A stretch of DNA of 45,823 bases, taken from contig NZ_LSKQ01000100.1 of assembly GCF_001557115.1 (NCBI RefSeq), positions 1 to 45,823 of the forward strand. Reading direction: 5' to 3'. This DNA comes from Erythrobacter sp. CCH5-A1 (GTDB lineage Bacteria > Pseudomonadota > Alphaproteobacteria > Sphingomonadales > Sphingomonadaceae). The notes beneath the pieces were generated by a model, which had not been told where the DNA came from, did no database searches, and saw only the letters and a program-made list of their open reading frames with translations. Positions 17,232-25,940 of this stretch are shown here, one piece after another. Made by a program: the position numbers and the translations under genes. Every line of letters begins with the position of its first letter. Position 1 is the first letter of the stretch.

Positions 17232-18209
17232 CTAGCGCTTCTTGCCAGCGCCTTCCGGCAGGTCCTCGCCGAAGACGCGCTGGTAATATTCGGCCACCAA
17301 AGTCCGCTCGGCCTCGTCGCACTTGTTGAGGAAGCTGAGGCGGAAGGCAAAGCCGGTCGAGCCGAAGATCGCGGCGTTCTGCGCCCAGGTGATCACGGTG
17401 CGAGGGCTCATCACGGTCGAGATGTCGCCGTTCATGAAGCCCTGCCGGGTCAGTTCGGCGACCTTGACCATGTCGGCGATCAGCTTGTCGTCCGCCTGCG
17501 GGGTCTTGGACTTGACGATCTGCTGCTCCACATCGGGCTTCAGATAGTTGAGCGCGACGACGATGTTCCAGCGGTCCATCTGCGCCTGGTTGATCGCCTG
17601 CGTGCCGTGATAGAGCCCGCTTGTGTCGCCGAGGCCCACGGTGTTGGTGGTCGCAAACAGGCGGAAGAACGGGTTGGGGGTGATGACCCGGTTCTGGTCG
17701 AGCAGGGTCAGGCGGCCGTCGAACTCGAGCACGCGCTGGATCACGAACATCACGTCGGGGCGGCCGGCGTCATATTCGTCGAAGGTCAGCGCCACCGGGT
17801 GCTGGAGCGCCCAGGGGAGAATGCCTTCCTTGAACTCGGTGACCTGCAGCCCGTCCTTCAGCACGATCGCATCGCGCCCGACAAGGTCGATGCGGCTGAT
17901 GTGCGCGTCGAGGTTCACGCGGATCGAGGGCCAGTTGAGGCGCGCTGCGACCTGCTCGATGTGGGTCGACTTGCCGGTGCCGTGATAGCCCTGCACCATC
18001 ACCCGGCGGTTGTGCGCGAAGCCCGCGAGGATCGCCAGCGTGGTGTCGGGATCGAACACATAGGCGCCGTCGGTCTCTGGCACGTGCTCGTCGCGGGTGC
18101 TGAAGGCAGGAACCTGCCAGTCGACATCGATGCCGAAGGTCTCGCGCACATCGATGGTGGTATCGGGCTGGGTGGGCATGGCGCTGGCGCCGGAAGGGAT
18201 CGTGGTCAT
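17232..18209 (-). CDS. cobS: CobS-type AAA+ ATPase (cobaltochelatase subunit CobS)
   Basis: A 325-residue MoxR/CobS-class AAA+ ATPase. The Walker A motif is GYHGTGKST (74-82), Walker B LTFDE (141-145), followed by a sensor strand [12 protein letters not shown]. The N-terminal [18 protein letters not shown] is characteristic of alphaproteobacterial CobS, which works with CobT and CobN to insert cobalt into hydrogenobyrinate diamide. No cobT or other cobalamin gene is in this window. Start ATG 18209 is chosen; a longer open frame to 18932 is the shadow of the divergent MpaB-like gene. Confidence 0.92.
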   Translation of the reverse strand: MTTIPSGASAMPTQPDTTIDVRETFGIDVDWQVPAFSTRDEHVPETDGAYVFDPDTTLAILAGFAHNRRVMVQGYHGTGKSTHIEQVAARLNWPSIRVNLDAHISRIDLVGRDAIVLKDGLQVTEFKEGILPWALQHPVALTFDEYDAGRPDVMFVIQRVLEFDGRLTLLDQNRVITPNPFFRLFATTNTVGLGDTSGLYHGTQAINQAQMDRWNIVVALNYLKPDVEQQIVKSKTPQADDKLIADMVKVAELTRQGFMNGDISTVMSPRTVITWAQNAAIFGSTGFAFRLSFLNKCDEAERTLVAEYYQRVFGEDLPEGAGKKR

Positions 18210-18314
18210 TGCGGGCGGACGGTTAAACGGCAAGGCGCGAGGCTGCAAGCGGTGGTTTGCCTGTCCTCGCCTCGCAATTTGACGAGCGCGCCTTTCGCCC
18301 CCGCGGTTCGCGCC

Positions 18315-18320
18315 TATATT
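18315..18320 (+). promoter_or_regulatory. Possible -10 element giving a leaderless MpaB-like transcript
   Basis: TATATT at 18315-18320 lies only six bases before ATG 18327. If used, transcription would begin at or next to the A of the start codon, giving a leaderless mRNA; no Shine-Dalgarno sequence is visible. The matching -35 region (around 18292) is weak. Confidence 0.35.
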
Positions 18321-18326
18321 CCCCAC

Positions 18327-19166
18327 ATGCCCGATCCGGTCGAATCGCTGCGCCTGAAGCTGGTCTCGCAGGTGCGCGGGGTGTTTCACGACACCGCGAA
18401 CGGCCAGCAACCCACCCCGCCCTCTGACGAGGCGCTGTTCGCGCGCGACACCCCGATCCGGCAGGTGCATGCCGACATCGTGGGGATGATGACCGGCGGG
18501 GTGCGCGCGCTGCTCTTGCAAATGCTTCACCCGCACGCGCTGCAAGGCGTGCTCGACCATTCCAATTTCCGCGAGGACATGCACGGGCGGCTGCGGCGCA
18601 CGGCGCGGTTCATCGCGGTGACGACTTTCGGCCACCGCGACGCGGCGATGGCGGCGATCGAGCGGGTGAACCGCATCCATGCCAAGGTCGGCGGCACTCT
18701 GCCCGACGGGACGCCCTATCAGGCGACCAATCCGCGCACGCTCGCCTGGGTCCACGTGACCGAGGCGCAGAGCTTCCTTGCGGGCTATATACGCCATGTC
18801 CGCCCCGCCATGCCGGTCGCCGAGCAGGACGAATATTACCGCCAGTTCGCCGTCATCGCCCGCGCCTTGGGGGCCGATCCGGTGCCCGAAACCCGCGCCG
18901 AGGCCGAGCGCATTTTTCGCGAGCTGCGCCATGATCTTGCCACCTCGAAGGAAGCGCGCGAGGTCGCGCAGCTGGTGCTGAGCCAGCGCCCGCCGGGGAC
19001 GCCGCTCGCCGTGCAGACGATGATCACCGCCGATGCTGTCGCGATGCTGCCGGGCTGGGCGGCGGCGATGCTGAGCCTCCAGCGCCCGGTGCTCGCCGCG
19101 CTTCCGGCACGCGCCGCCACATGGGGCATGGGCCGCACCTTGCGCTGGGCGTTCCGGCAGACTTGA
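18327..19166 (+). CDS. MpaB-like oxygenase (DUF2236)
   Basis: A 279-residue protein of the DUF2236/MpaB family, heme-containing oxygenases related to the rubber-cleaving Lcp and fungal MpaB. Family marks are [28 protein letters not shown] split over about 51-79, with the conserved HPHA (H73, H75) and R87/H86 nearby, and the later [16 protein letters not shown]. The reaction and substrate are unknown. It starts at ATG 18327 without a ribosome site, next to a TATATT. Divergent from cobS and followed 23 bases later by a glutathione transferase gene. Confidence 0.87.
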   Translation: MPDPVESLRLKLVSQVRGVFHDTANGQQPTPPSDEALFARDTPIRQVHADIVGMMTGGVRALLLQMLHPHALQGVLDHSNFREDMHGRLRRTARFIAVTTFGHRDAAMAAIERVNRIHAKVGGTLPDGTPYQATNPRTLAWVHVTEAQSFLAGYIRHVRPAMPVAEQDEYYRQFAVIARALGADPVPETRAEAERIFRELRHDLATSKEAREVAQLVLSQRPPGTPLAVQTMITADAVAMLPGWAAAMLSLQRPVLAALPARAATWGMGRTLRWAFRQT

Positions 19167-19189
19167 AGAGTTTAAAGGGAGAGGAACCG

Positions 19190-19825
19190 ATGGCCGAATT
19201 CACCTTCTACACCGTAGCCATGAGCCGCGGTCAGATCAGCCGCTGGGCGCTGCACGAGGCGGGCGCCGACTACGAGCACGTCGTGTTCGACTGGGCGACG
19301 CGACCGGACACGTTCAAGGACATCAACCCGATGAACAAGGTGCCCGCGCTGGTGCATCACCACGGCGGGCACGACCACGTCGTCACCGAATGCGCCGCGA
19401 TCAACCACTACCTCGCCGAGACCCACCCCGACAAAGGCCTGCTGCCCGACGCGCACGAGAAAGCCGCCTATTTCCGCTGGCTGTTCTTCGCGTCCGGGCC
19501 GCTCGAGCAGGCCGTGGTCGCCAATGCGATGGGCTGGCAGGTGCCCGAGGGCAAGAGCGGCATGGCGGGCTTCGGCAGCTTCGAACTGACATTGGACGCG
19601 CTCGACCAGTGGCTTTCGGCTAACGATTTTGTGGCGGGCAACCGCTTCACCATGGCCGATACCTATGTCGGCAGCCAGTTCGTCTGGGGCCTGAGGTTCG
19701 GCTCGATCCCCGAGCGGGCTTCGTTTCGCGCCTATGTCGATCGCATCACCCAGCGCCCCGCCTACGGGGAGGCCAACGCCATCGACGCGGCGATCATCAA
19801 TGCGGCGCAGGAGCAGGCGGGATGA
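19190..19825 (+). CDS. Glutathione S-transferase (first of two)
   Basis: A 211-residue cytosolic GST-fold protein. The thioredoxin-like N-terminal domain shows the cis-proline P52 in NKVPALV and the glutathione gamma-Glu contact E67 in VTECAAI. The C-terminal helical domain contains the N-capping motif FTMADTYVG. An AGGGAGAGGAACCG stretch before ATG 19190 is a strong ribosome site. The next GST gene overlaps it by four bases (ATGA), so the pair is coexpressed. The substrate is unknown; detoxification of electrophiles is the general family role. Confidence 0.9.
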   Translation: MAEFTFYTVAMSRGQISRWALHEAGADYEHVVFDWATRPDTFKDINPMNKVPALVHHHGGHDHVVTECAAINHYLAETHPDKGLLPDAHEKAAYFRWLFFASGPLEQAVVANAMGWQVPEGKSGMAGFGSFELTLDALDQWLSANDFVAGNRFTMADTYVGSQFVWGLRFGSIPERASFRAYVDRITQRPAYGEANAIDAAIINAAQEQAG

Positions 19826-20478
19826 TCCTCTACGGCCACCCCTTCTCGTCCTACACCTGGAAGGCCGCCATCGCGCTGGACGAGAAGGGGCTGGCTTTCG
19901 AATTCCGTCAAGTCGGCCCGAACTATCCCGAGCACGCGTCCGAGCTTGCCGCGCTCTGGCCGCTGGGCAAGTTCCCTGTGCTCGACGATGACGGGACGGC
20001 GGTGGCCGAGAGCTCGATCATCATCGAGCACCTCGATCTCCACCATCCCGGCCCCCGCCTGATCCCGGCCGATCCCGTCGCCGCGCTCGCGGTGCGCTTC
20101 ATGGACAGGATTTTCGACAATCACGTGATGGCGGGCATGCAGGCAATCGTGAGCGAGCACCTTCCTTTCCTCACGCCGACGCCCGATCCGGCGCGGATCG
20201 ACCGCGCGAAGGCGGCGCTCGGCGCCGCCTATGCATGGCTCGAAGAGAATCTGCCCGAAGCGCAATGGGCGTGCGGCGAGGACTTCACCATGGCCGACTG
20301 CGCCGCCGCGCCAGCGCTGTTCTACGCCGATTGGACACATCCCATCGCCGAAACGAGCCCGCGCCTTCGCGCCTACCGCACCCGATTGCTGGCGCGCCCC
20401 TCGGTCGCCCGCGCGGTCGACGGGGCGCGGCCCTATCGCCATTTCTGGCCGCTCGGACCGGCGCCCGAGCGCGACTGA
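19822..20478 (+). CDS. Glutathione S-transferase (second of two)
   Basis: A 218-residue GST. The N-terminal active-site region is HPFSSYTWK (S9/S10), the cis-proline is P52 in GKFPVLDDDG, and the glutathione contact is E63-S64 in VAESSIIIEHL. The C-terminal domain has CGEDFTMADCAAAPALF. It differs clearly from the preceding GST, so it is not a recent duplication. Its stop TGA abuts the stop of the opposing J-domain gene, both lying in the palindrome TGATCA at 20476-20481. Confidence 0.92.
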   Translation: MILYGHPFSSYTWKAAIALDEKGLAFEFRQVGPNYPEHASELAALWPLGKFPVLDDDGTAVAESSIIIEHLDLHHPGPRLIPADPVAALAVRFMDRIFDNHVMAGMQAIVSEHLPFLTPTPDPARIDRAKAALGAAYAWLEENLPEAQWACGEDFTMADCAAAPALFYADWTHPIAETSPRLRAYRTRLLARPSVARAVDGARPYRHFWPLGPAPERD

Positions 20479-21072
20479 TCAGGCCAGCGCCGCGCTTTTC
20501 TTCAGCACCTGGTAGGCGTCGACCACCGCGGTGAGCTGCGCCTCGTGCGCACGGTCGCCGCCGTTACGGTCGGGGTGGTAGCGGCGGACGAGTTCGGAAT
20601 AGCGCCTGCGGAGCCGCGTGCGGTCGGTGTCGGAGCCCAGACCCATGACTTCGAGCGCGGCGGCCTCCTCCTTCGAAAAGCGCCCCGACATCGCCGCCTT
20701 CGCCTCACGCTCGGCGCGCGACCTGATGCCGCGGGCGCGGGCGGAGATGGCGTCCAGAGGATCGGCATAGTCGGCCCAGCGCGGACCATCGGCGATCCCC
20801 GCAGTGGGGCGGAACACCCGGCTCTCGGTCTGCCAGCCCGCGATCGGCGACTGCGCGCGCAGGATTTCCTCGGCGCTCATGCCCTCGAACCAGTCATAGC
20901 CCGCGTTGAACTCGCGCACGTGATCGAGGCAGAACCAGCGCCATTCGCCCGGTCCGTCGAACCCGTGCGGCCGGCGCCCGGGCGCGCGGAATTCGCCCGC
21001 CTCGCGGCAGCCGGGGGCTTCGCATCGCCGTCCGGGGTTCTCGACGCGGCCGTGGAATCGGGGTAAGGGCAT
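20479..21072 (-). CDS. J-domain (DnaJ-like) protein
   Basis: A 197-residue protein with a C-terminal J domain at about 138-196; the HPD motif is at 166-168 in VRRYHPDRNGGD. The N-terminal part has a possible metal site (C17, C22, C48 and H51, around RRCEAPGC and WRWFCLDHV) that is typical of the DnaJ-like protein found beside bolA and cobS in alphaproteobacteria. It would stimulate an Hsp70 ATPase; the client is unknown. Start ATG 21072 gives the conserved beginning MPLPRFHGR. Confidence 0.9.
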   Translation of the reverse strand: MPLPRFHGRVENPGRRCEAPGCREAGEFRAPGRRPHGFDGPGEWRWFCLDHVREFNAGYDWFEGMSAEEILRAQSPIAGWQTESRVFRPTAGIADGPRWADYADPLDAISARARGIRSRAEREAKAAMSGRFSKEEAAALEVMGLGSDTDRTRLRRRYSELVRRYHPDRNGGDRAHEAQLTAVVDAYQVLKKSAALA

Positions 21073-21137
21073 GAAGGCGCAAGGTGGAGAGTGCAGGGCC
21101 GAAATCCAAGCGCCAAAATGCGCTGCCGCTTCAGCTC

Positions 21138-21755
21138 CTATCGCATCCGCGCCGGATCGAGCGTGAAGAACATTACCTGGATCAGCCGACCATCCTGCAC
21201 CGATTTGCCGAAGCCCGGGCAGGAGGTGTGCCAGAACCATGGGCGCAGCAGCACGAGGCGGTTGAAGCGCATCGGGATATCGAAGGTCTTCTCCCACGCG
21301 GCAGGGCGCAGGCTGTCCCGGGCGAGGATGGTGTTGCAGGCATCGGCCACGGTCGCATAGCCCATCGCCTGCGCCTCGGTGTCGTTGATCGGCGCGCGGT
21401 CGGTATTGGTCGCCTTGTGCCGGAAGAAGCGCGTTCCCCCGCGGCAGTCCTCGGGGCGCGAGAGATAGAGGATGCCCGACCACTGGGAATCATCGACATG
21501 GACCCGCGCATTCTTGGGATCGCTCGCCAGCGTCAACCGGCATTTGCCGTGCGATTGCAGCGGCTCGACCGGCTTCAATGGCTCGCCGGTGACGTGCGAG
21601 ACATAGTCCGAAAGCCCGGGCAGATCGAGCCGCTGGACCGAATTGCGGCCCGCGTAATTGCCGCTCTGTTCGGGGTAGTCGAGCCCGAGCGCGATATTGC
21701 GGATATGCTCCGGCTGTTCGAGGAAATCGTCGATGACGATGAATGACGTGGCCAT
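21138..21755 (-). CDS. DUF6445 family protein, probable 2-oxoglutarate/Fe(II) dioxygenase-like
   Basis: A 205-residue protein of the DUF6445 type. The sequence shows a full iron-binding pattern of the 2OG oxygenase fold: H86-V-D88 in NARVHVDDSQW, a distal H176 in RPWFWHTSCPGFG and R190 about 14 residues later, as expected for 2-oxoglutarate binding. Such proteins are often found with flavin-dependent tryptophan halogenases and cupin-like genes in sphingomonads and Caulobacter, but none is adjacent here. ATG 21755 is preferred over 21791 because the protein then starts with the strand MATSFIVIDDFL. Substrate unknown. Confidence 0.78.
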   Translation of the reverse strand: MATSFIVIDDFLEQPEHIRNIALGLDYPEQSGNYAGRNSVQRLDLPGLSDYVSHVTGEPLKPVEPLQSHGKCRLTLASDPKNARVHVDDSQWSGILYLSRPEDCRGGTRFFRHKATNTDRAPINDTEAQAMGYATVADACNTILARDSLRPAAWEKTFDIPMRFNRLVLLRPWFWHTSCPGFGKSVQDGRLIQVMFFTLDPARMR

Positions 21756-21841
21756 CGCCGAGCGGATAAACCGCCGCCCGGCGCTTTGCAATCCGCCGCG
21801 ACCTGCGGCACAGGGGCCTCGTCCAAGGGAGAATGAACGCC

Positions 21842-22114
21842 ATGAGCGGACCGGTTGCCGAAGAAATGCACACGCTCCTGACCGCGGCCTTCGCGCCGAC
21901 GCGGCTCGCGATCATCAACGATAGCGCCAAGCATTCGGGCCACATGGGCGACGATGGTTCGGGCGAATCGCACTTCACCGTGGAGATCGAGGCGGCGGCC
22001 TTCGCGACCATGAACCGCCTCGCCCGCCAGCGCGCGGTGATTGCGGCGCTGGGCGATATCGTTGGGCAGAGGGTGCACGCGGTGGCGATTAAAGCGAGTG
22101 TGCCGGAGACCTGA
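21842..22114 (+). CDS. bolA: BolA family protein
   Basis: A 90-residue BolA-like protein, which binds monothiol glutaredoxin and takes part in iron-sulfur cluster handling and stress response. The typical core SGESHFTVEIEAAAF...RLARQRAVIAALGDIV is present with the conserved His residues, ending in HAVAIKA. Two starts are possible, ATG 21833 and ATG 21842; the Shine-Dalgarno AGGGAGA at 21826-21832 is too close to the first and well spaced from the second. Divergent from the DUF6445 gene and three bases before the ankyrin gene. Confidence 0.92.
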   Translation: MSGPVAEEMHTLLTAAFAPTRLAIINDSAKHSGHMGDDGSGESHFTVEIEAAAFATMNRLARQRAVIAALGDIVGQRVHAVAIKASVPET

Positions 22115-22117
22115 GCC

Positions 22118-22597
22118 ATGCCGTTCTGGAAGAAGTCCCCGCCGCCTGCTCCGCCCACGCCCGAGCGCGACGCGATGGGACGCTACCCGGCATGGTATGA
22201 TGCCATGGAGGGCCGCACCGAGGCGCTGGCCGCTGCGCTCGCAGCAGGCACCCCGGTCGATCATGCCGACAAGAAGCGCATGACGATGCTCTCGGTCGCG
22301 GCACATTATGGTCAAACCGATGCCGTTCGGCTGCTGATCGCGCATGGCGCCGATCCCAATATCATCGATTCCAGCGGCAATGGCGCGCTGTGGCACGCCA
22401 CCCGCGAAGCCTCGAAGAAGACGCTGGACGGCGACAAGCCCTTCGACAAGCAGGTCGTCGCCCTGCTGCTAGCGGCAGGGGCCGATCCGCGTCATGCCAA
22501 TCCGGCAGGCACCACCCCGCCCGGTTGGGCGCAGTGGTCGGAAGAGCTTCAGGCCATGTACCGTGCGGCTGGCTACGACGGCGAGTTTGCGCTGTGA
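22118..22597 (+). CDS. Ankyrin-repeat protein
   Basis: A 159-residue soluble protein with two to three ankyrin repeats, seen as MTMLSVAAHYGQTDAVRLLI followed by AHGADPN and, after a loop, VVALLLAAGADPRHANPAG. No signal peptide; the N-terminus WKKSPPPAPPTP is Pro-rich. It starts at ATG 22118, three bases after bolA, and its end overlaps the Nudix gene (GTGA). Ankyrin repeats bind other proteins; the partner is unknown. Confidence 0.85.
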   Translation: MPFWKKSPPPAPPTPERDAMGRYPAWYDAMEGRTEALAAALAAGTPVDHADKKRMTMLSVAAHYGQTDAVRLLIAHGADPNIIDSSGNGALWHATREASKKTLDGDKPFDKQVVALLLAAGADPRHANPAGTTPPGWAQWSEELQAMYRAAGYDGEFAL

Positions 22598-23049
22598 CCA
22601 CCCTCAACCCCGCCCTGCGCCTGCGCCGCGCGGCGCGGATCATCGTGCTCGATGCCGAGACCCGCGCGCTGATGTTCCGCTTCGATGTGCCGGGACGCCC
22701 GCCGTTCTGGGTGACGTCGGGGGGCGAGGTCGATCCGGGCGAGAGTTTCGAGGAAGCAGCGCGGCGCGAGCTCTTCGAGGAGACCGGCATCACCGCCGAC
22801 CCCGGCCCCGAGATCGCGCGGATGACGCCCGAATTCGTCACCGTCGAAGGCGAGCCGGTGCAGGCCGACGAACGCTTCTTCCTGGTCCGCGTCGCCGACG
22901 CCGCAGTCAGCACCGCGGGCCATACCGCGCTCGAACAGCAGGTGATGACCCAGCACCGCTGGTTCACGCTCGAGGAGCTGGAGAATTGGCAGGAGGCGCT
23001 GTTTCCGGTGGAGCTTGCCGCCATGATCCGGTCTGCAATCGCAACCTGA
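22594..23049 (+). CDS. Nudix hydrolase
   Basis: A 151-residue Nudix-fold pyrophosphohydrolase. The Nudix box is complete: G44, E50, R58, E59, E62, E63 and G65 fit G-x5-E-x7-REU-x-EE-x-GU. The substrate (nucleotide, sugar nucleotide or dinucleotide) cannot be read from the sequence. The start is GTG 22594, overlapping the ankyrin stop by four bases; starts further upstream lie inside the ankyrin gene. It closes the bolA-ankyrin-Nudix operon. Confidence 0.9.
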   Translation: MTTLNPALRLRRAARIIVLDAETRALMFRFDVPGRPPFWVTSGGEVDPGESFEEAARRELFEETGITADPGPEIARMTPEFVTVEGEPVQADERFFLVRVADAAVSTAGHTALEQQVMTQHRWFTLEELENWQEALFPVELAAMIRSAIAT

Positions 23050-23078
23050 TTGCGCCGCGCGGGGCCTGCCGCTACCTC
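23050..23078 (+). promoter_or_regulatory. Candidate housekeeping promoter for the SDR gene
   Basis: TTGCGCC at 23050-23056 and GCTACCTC at 23071-23078, 14 bases apart, fit the alphaproteobacterial (Caulobacter-type) consensus TTGACGS-N10-14-GCTANAWC with few mismatches. It overlaps the end of the Nudix gene and is followed by an AAAGGGAGAG ribosome site before ATG 23099. Not tested. Confidence 0.4.
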
Positions 23079-23098
23079 TCGCCAAAAGGGAGAGAGAC

Positions 23099-23920
23099 AT
23101 GGAATACGCAGGCAAGGTGGCATGGATCACCGGCGCATCCTCGGGCATCGGTGCGGCGCTCGCGCGCGGGCTGGCGGCGCGGGGGGCGCATGTGGTGCTC
23201 TCTGGCCGCGATGCGGCGCGGCTGGAGGAGGTCGCGGCGGATTGCGGCGCCAAAGGGACCGAAAGCCTGATCCTCGCTTTCGACGTCCGCGACGAGGCCG
23301 CTCTGGCCGACGCGACCGCCAAAGCCATCGCGTGGAAGGGCCATGTCGACCTCGCCATCGCCAATGCCGGCATCTCTCAGCGCAGCCGCGCCTTGAAGAC
23401 TTCGATGCAGGTCTACCGCGACATCATCGAGGTCGACCTCATCGCCCAGATCGCCTTCACGCAAGGCTTGATCGGCCACATGGCGGAACGCGGATCGGGT
23501 GCGCTCGGGTTCATTTCCTCGGTGGCGGGCAAGGTCGGGGTGCCGATGCGGACGGCCTATTCCGCCGCCAAGTTCGGCCTTGCGGGCTATGCCGACGCGC
23601 TCAGGGCCGAGCTGTCGATCAACGGCGTCTCGGTCCACACTATCTACCCCGGCTCGGTCGCGACCAATGTGTCGCGCAACGCGCTCAACGCCGATGGCAC
23701 GGCGCGCGGCCGCTCCGACAAGGCGATCGACGAGGGCATCCCCGCCGACGTCGCCGCGCGCCAGATGCTCGACGCCATTGCGGCAGGCACGCGCGAGATC
23801 ATCGTTGCCGAGGGTATGGAACTCGCGATGGGCGAGATGCGCCGCACCCCCGAGGCGCTGTTCGATCAGGTCGCCGGCATGGTCGCCAAGGGCTACATGG
23901 ACAAGCTGGAGCAGCAGTGA
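23099..23920 (+). CDS. Short-chain dehydrogenase/reductase
   Basis: A 273-residue classical SDR. The cofactor loop TGASSGIG is at 11-18, NAG at 89-91, and the catalytic Ser (S140/S141), Y154 and K158 (YSAAK) follow. An Arg at R37 in LSGRDAARL suggests NADP(H). The C-terminal part has the length of typical carbonyl reductases; the substrate is not evident. ATG 23099 has a good ribosome site. Its stop overlaps the start of the next gene by one base (TGATG). Confidence 0.92.
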   Translation: MEYAGKVAWITGASSGIGAALARGLAARGAHVVLSGRDAARLEEVAADCGAKGTESLILAFDVRDEAALADATAKAIAWKGHVDLAIANAGISQRSRALKTSMQVYRDIIEVDLIAQIAFTQGLIGHMAERGSGALGFISSVAGKVGVPMRTAYSAAKFGLAGYADALRAELSINGVSVHTIYPGSVATNVSRNALNADGTARGRSDKAIDEGIPADVAARQMLDAIAAGTREIIVAEGMELAMGEMRRTPEALFDQVAGMVAKGYMDKLEQQ

Positions 23921-24810
23921 TGTTTGACCTGAAACGCGTGCATCTGCCCAACGGCATCCATCTCGACATCGTCGACGAAGGCCCGGTCGATGCCCCGGTG
24001 CTGATCTTCCTCCACGGCTTTCCCGAAAGTCACCGCACCTGGCGCCACCAGATCCGGCATTTCTCCGACCGCTTCCGCTGCATCACGCCCGACCAGCGCG
24101 GCTATCGCGGATCGTCGAAGCCGCAAGCGGTCGAGGCCTATGCCCCGGCCAATCTGATCGGCGACATCTTCCTCCTCGCCGACACGCTGGGGATCGCGCA
24201 TTTCACCATCGTCGGCCACGATTGGGGCGGCGCGATTGCCTGGGGGGTGGCGCTCGGCGGACAGCACGCGCGGGTGACCAAGGCCATCATCGCCAACGCG
24301 CCGCATCCGGTGACCTTCCAGAAGCTGCTTTACACCCACCCCGGCCAGCGCGCGGCAAGCCAATATATCCGCGGTTTTCGCGACCCGGCCAACGACGCGC
24401 TGGTGAAAGAGCATGGCCTCACCGGCCTGCTGCTGAAGGAGGTCAAATGGGACCGCCCCAGCGCGATGGAGCCCGAGGAGCGCGACCAGCTGCTGCGCGA
24501 CTGGCAGAACCGCGACGCGGCCTTCGGGATGCTCAACTACTACCGCGCCAGCCCGATCGACGTGCCGCCGATGGACGCGCCTTACGTGATTCCGGAGGGC
24601 TGGACGCCCCCGGCGCTGCCCAAGCTGACCATCCCGACGCTGGTGATCTGGGCCCTGGACGACCTCGCCCTGCCGCCCGAAAACCTCGAGGGGCTGGAGG
24701 ACATCATCGATCCCCTGACCATCGTGCGCGTCCCCGACTGCGGGCATTTCGTGCCGTGGGAAGCTCCGCAAGCGGTCAACGCGGCGATGGAGGCGTTTCT
24801 GGAGGACTAG
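23920..24810 (+). CDS. Epoxide hydrolase-like alpha/beta hydrolase
   Basis: A 296-residue alpha/beta hydrolase. HGFP (32-35) forms the oxyanion hole, and the nucleophile elbow is GHDWGG with D101, the aspartate used by epoxide hydrolases and haloalkane dehalogenases. The catalytic His lies in PDCGHFVPWEAP near the C-terminus. Epoxide hydrolase is favoured over dehalogenase by HGFP and overall similarity, but this is not certain. It is coupled to the SDR gene; together they could process an alcohol, ketone or epoxide. Its stop is nested in CTAG with the opposing DUF2332 stop. Confidence 0.88.
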   Translation: MFDLKRVHLPNGIHLDIVDEGPVDAPVLIFLHGFPESHRTWRHQIRHFSDRFRCITPDQRGYRGSSKPQAVEAYAPANLIGDIFLLADTLGIAHFTIVGHDWGGAIAWGVALGGQHARVTKAIIANAPHPVTFQKLLYTHPGQRAASQYIRGFRDPANDALVKEHGLTGLLLKEVKWDRPSAMEPEERDQLLRDWQNRDAAFGMLNYYRASPIDVPPMDAPYVIPEGWTPPALPKLTIPTLVIWALDDLALPPENLEGLEDIIDPLTIVRVPDCGHFVPWEAPQAVNAAMEAFLED

Positions 24811-25901
24811 CCCGCCAGCCACTCCACCCATGCGCCGTGCGGGTGCGCGTGGGACAAGAGGTGTTCCTCGCCCCGGTGGCCAGCGCCGTCCCACAGGCGC
24901 ACGCGCAATTCGTGGCGGAAGGTGGCAGGGTCGGTCTCGAGCGCGATCCAGCCGAGCGGGGTGTCGGGGGTCGCGACAGTGCCTGCGGCCTCGAAGGCGG
25001 CGGTGATGCGGCTTTGCGTGGCGGCGGGCATGTATTGCCACATGATCGAATGGAACATCACCCGCGCGATGTCGGGCTGCGGCGGGCGGGCGAGCATTGC
25101 TGTGGCAAAGTCCCCCGCATCGGCGGCGACCAGATCAGGCGGCTGCTGGCCCGCCAGAGCAATCGCGGCGTCGATCCGCGCCATGCGCTCGCCGGCGTCT
25201 GGCCAGACATAGGCTTTCAGGCGCAACGCCGCCTCGGGATCGGCGAGGTCGATCGGGGCGATGTCGCAGCCCTTCACTGATGCGATGGCGAAACCGGCAG
25301 GCGGCGCGGGCGGCGAGGCTCCCTTCCACTCCGGCACGATCCGCATCGGCGAGGCTTCCGGCCCGACCTCGGTCTCGCCAAGCCGGAAGAAATAGCGCTC
25401 GATCATCGTGTTGACCCCCGCGCTCGCGCCAAGCTCGAAGAGGTCGAACCGCGGCGAGGCGACCCGCGCCGCCAGCCATAAGAGCCCCGCCATGATGCTC
25501 GCCGCGCGCCCCGCCTCGTTGGTCTGCGGCGGGCCGTCGAGCCAGGGCAGCAGCCGCGCATCGAAGCGGTGCGCGAGGTCGAGCACCAGCGCATCGACCT
25601 CGGCCTGATCGGTGACCTCGCCGGAATAGACCGCGCCCAGCCGCGCATCCGCGCCGGTCAGCAGCAGGTGGTGAAAGCCGCCCGCGATCCTCAATGGCAT
25701 CGCGTCCTTCAGCGTCAGCCCCTGCCAGCCCGCAATCCGCCGCCCGGTGGCGGTATCGCTCGCCCGCACCCAGGCGAGCGCGCGGATCACCCGGGCCGTT
25801 GCGGGCGCGCCGTTTTCCTCGGCATGGCGGGCCTGCCAGTCGAGCGCGGCGGTGAAGTCCTCCAGCCCCATGATTCCCGGCTCGCCTGCCGCCATTCCCA
25901 T
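24807..25901 (-). CDS. DUF2332 family protein
   Basis: A 364-residue protein of the DUF2332 family, function unknown. It has no signal peptide or membrane segment. Family features include [13 protein letters not shown] in the middle, similar to a methyltransferase glycine-rich loop, and [10 protein letters not shown] later. This suggests a Rossmann-like domain, but SAM binding has not been shown. Starts at ATG 25901 and at M3 or M11 are all possible. The stop shares CTAG (24807-24810) with the convergent hydrolase gene. Confidence 0.85.
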   Translation of the reverse strand: MGMAAGEPGIMGLEDFTAALDWQARHAEENGAPATARVIRALAWVRASDTATGRRIAGWQGLTLKDAMPLRIAGGFHHLLLTGADARLGAVYSGEVTDQAEVDALVLDLAHRFDARLLPWLDGPPQTNEAGRAASIMAGLLWLAARVASPRFDLFELGASAGVNTMIERYFFRLGETEVGPEASPMRIVPEWKGASPPAPPAGFAIASVKGCDIAPIDLADPEAALRLKAYVWPDAGERMARIDAAIALAGQQPPDLVAADAGDFATAMLARPPQPDIARVMFHSIMWQYMPAATQSRITAAFEAAGTVATPDTPLGWIALETDPATFRHELRVRLWDGAGHRGEEHLLSHAHPHGAWVEWLAG

Positions 25902-25940
25902 TGCCCTTTCCGCCGCTCGCCCTTAAGTGCGCCCCCGATC

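Noticed and set aside
16191..19166. A 991-codon open frame on the plus strand ending in the MpaB-like gene
   Set aside because: Only the last 279 codons (from 18327) are a real protein; the rest is antisense to cobS, the TonB-C-like gene and the PBP.
23920..24810. Haloalkane dehalogenase as name for the alpha/beta hydrolase
   Set aside because: The Asp nucleophile fits both families, but the HGFP motif and general sequence are closer to epoxide hydrolases; no halide-binding Trp pair could be confirmed.
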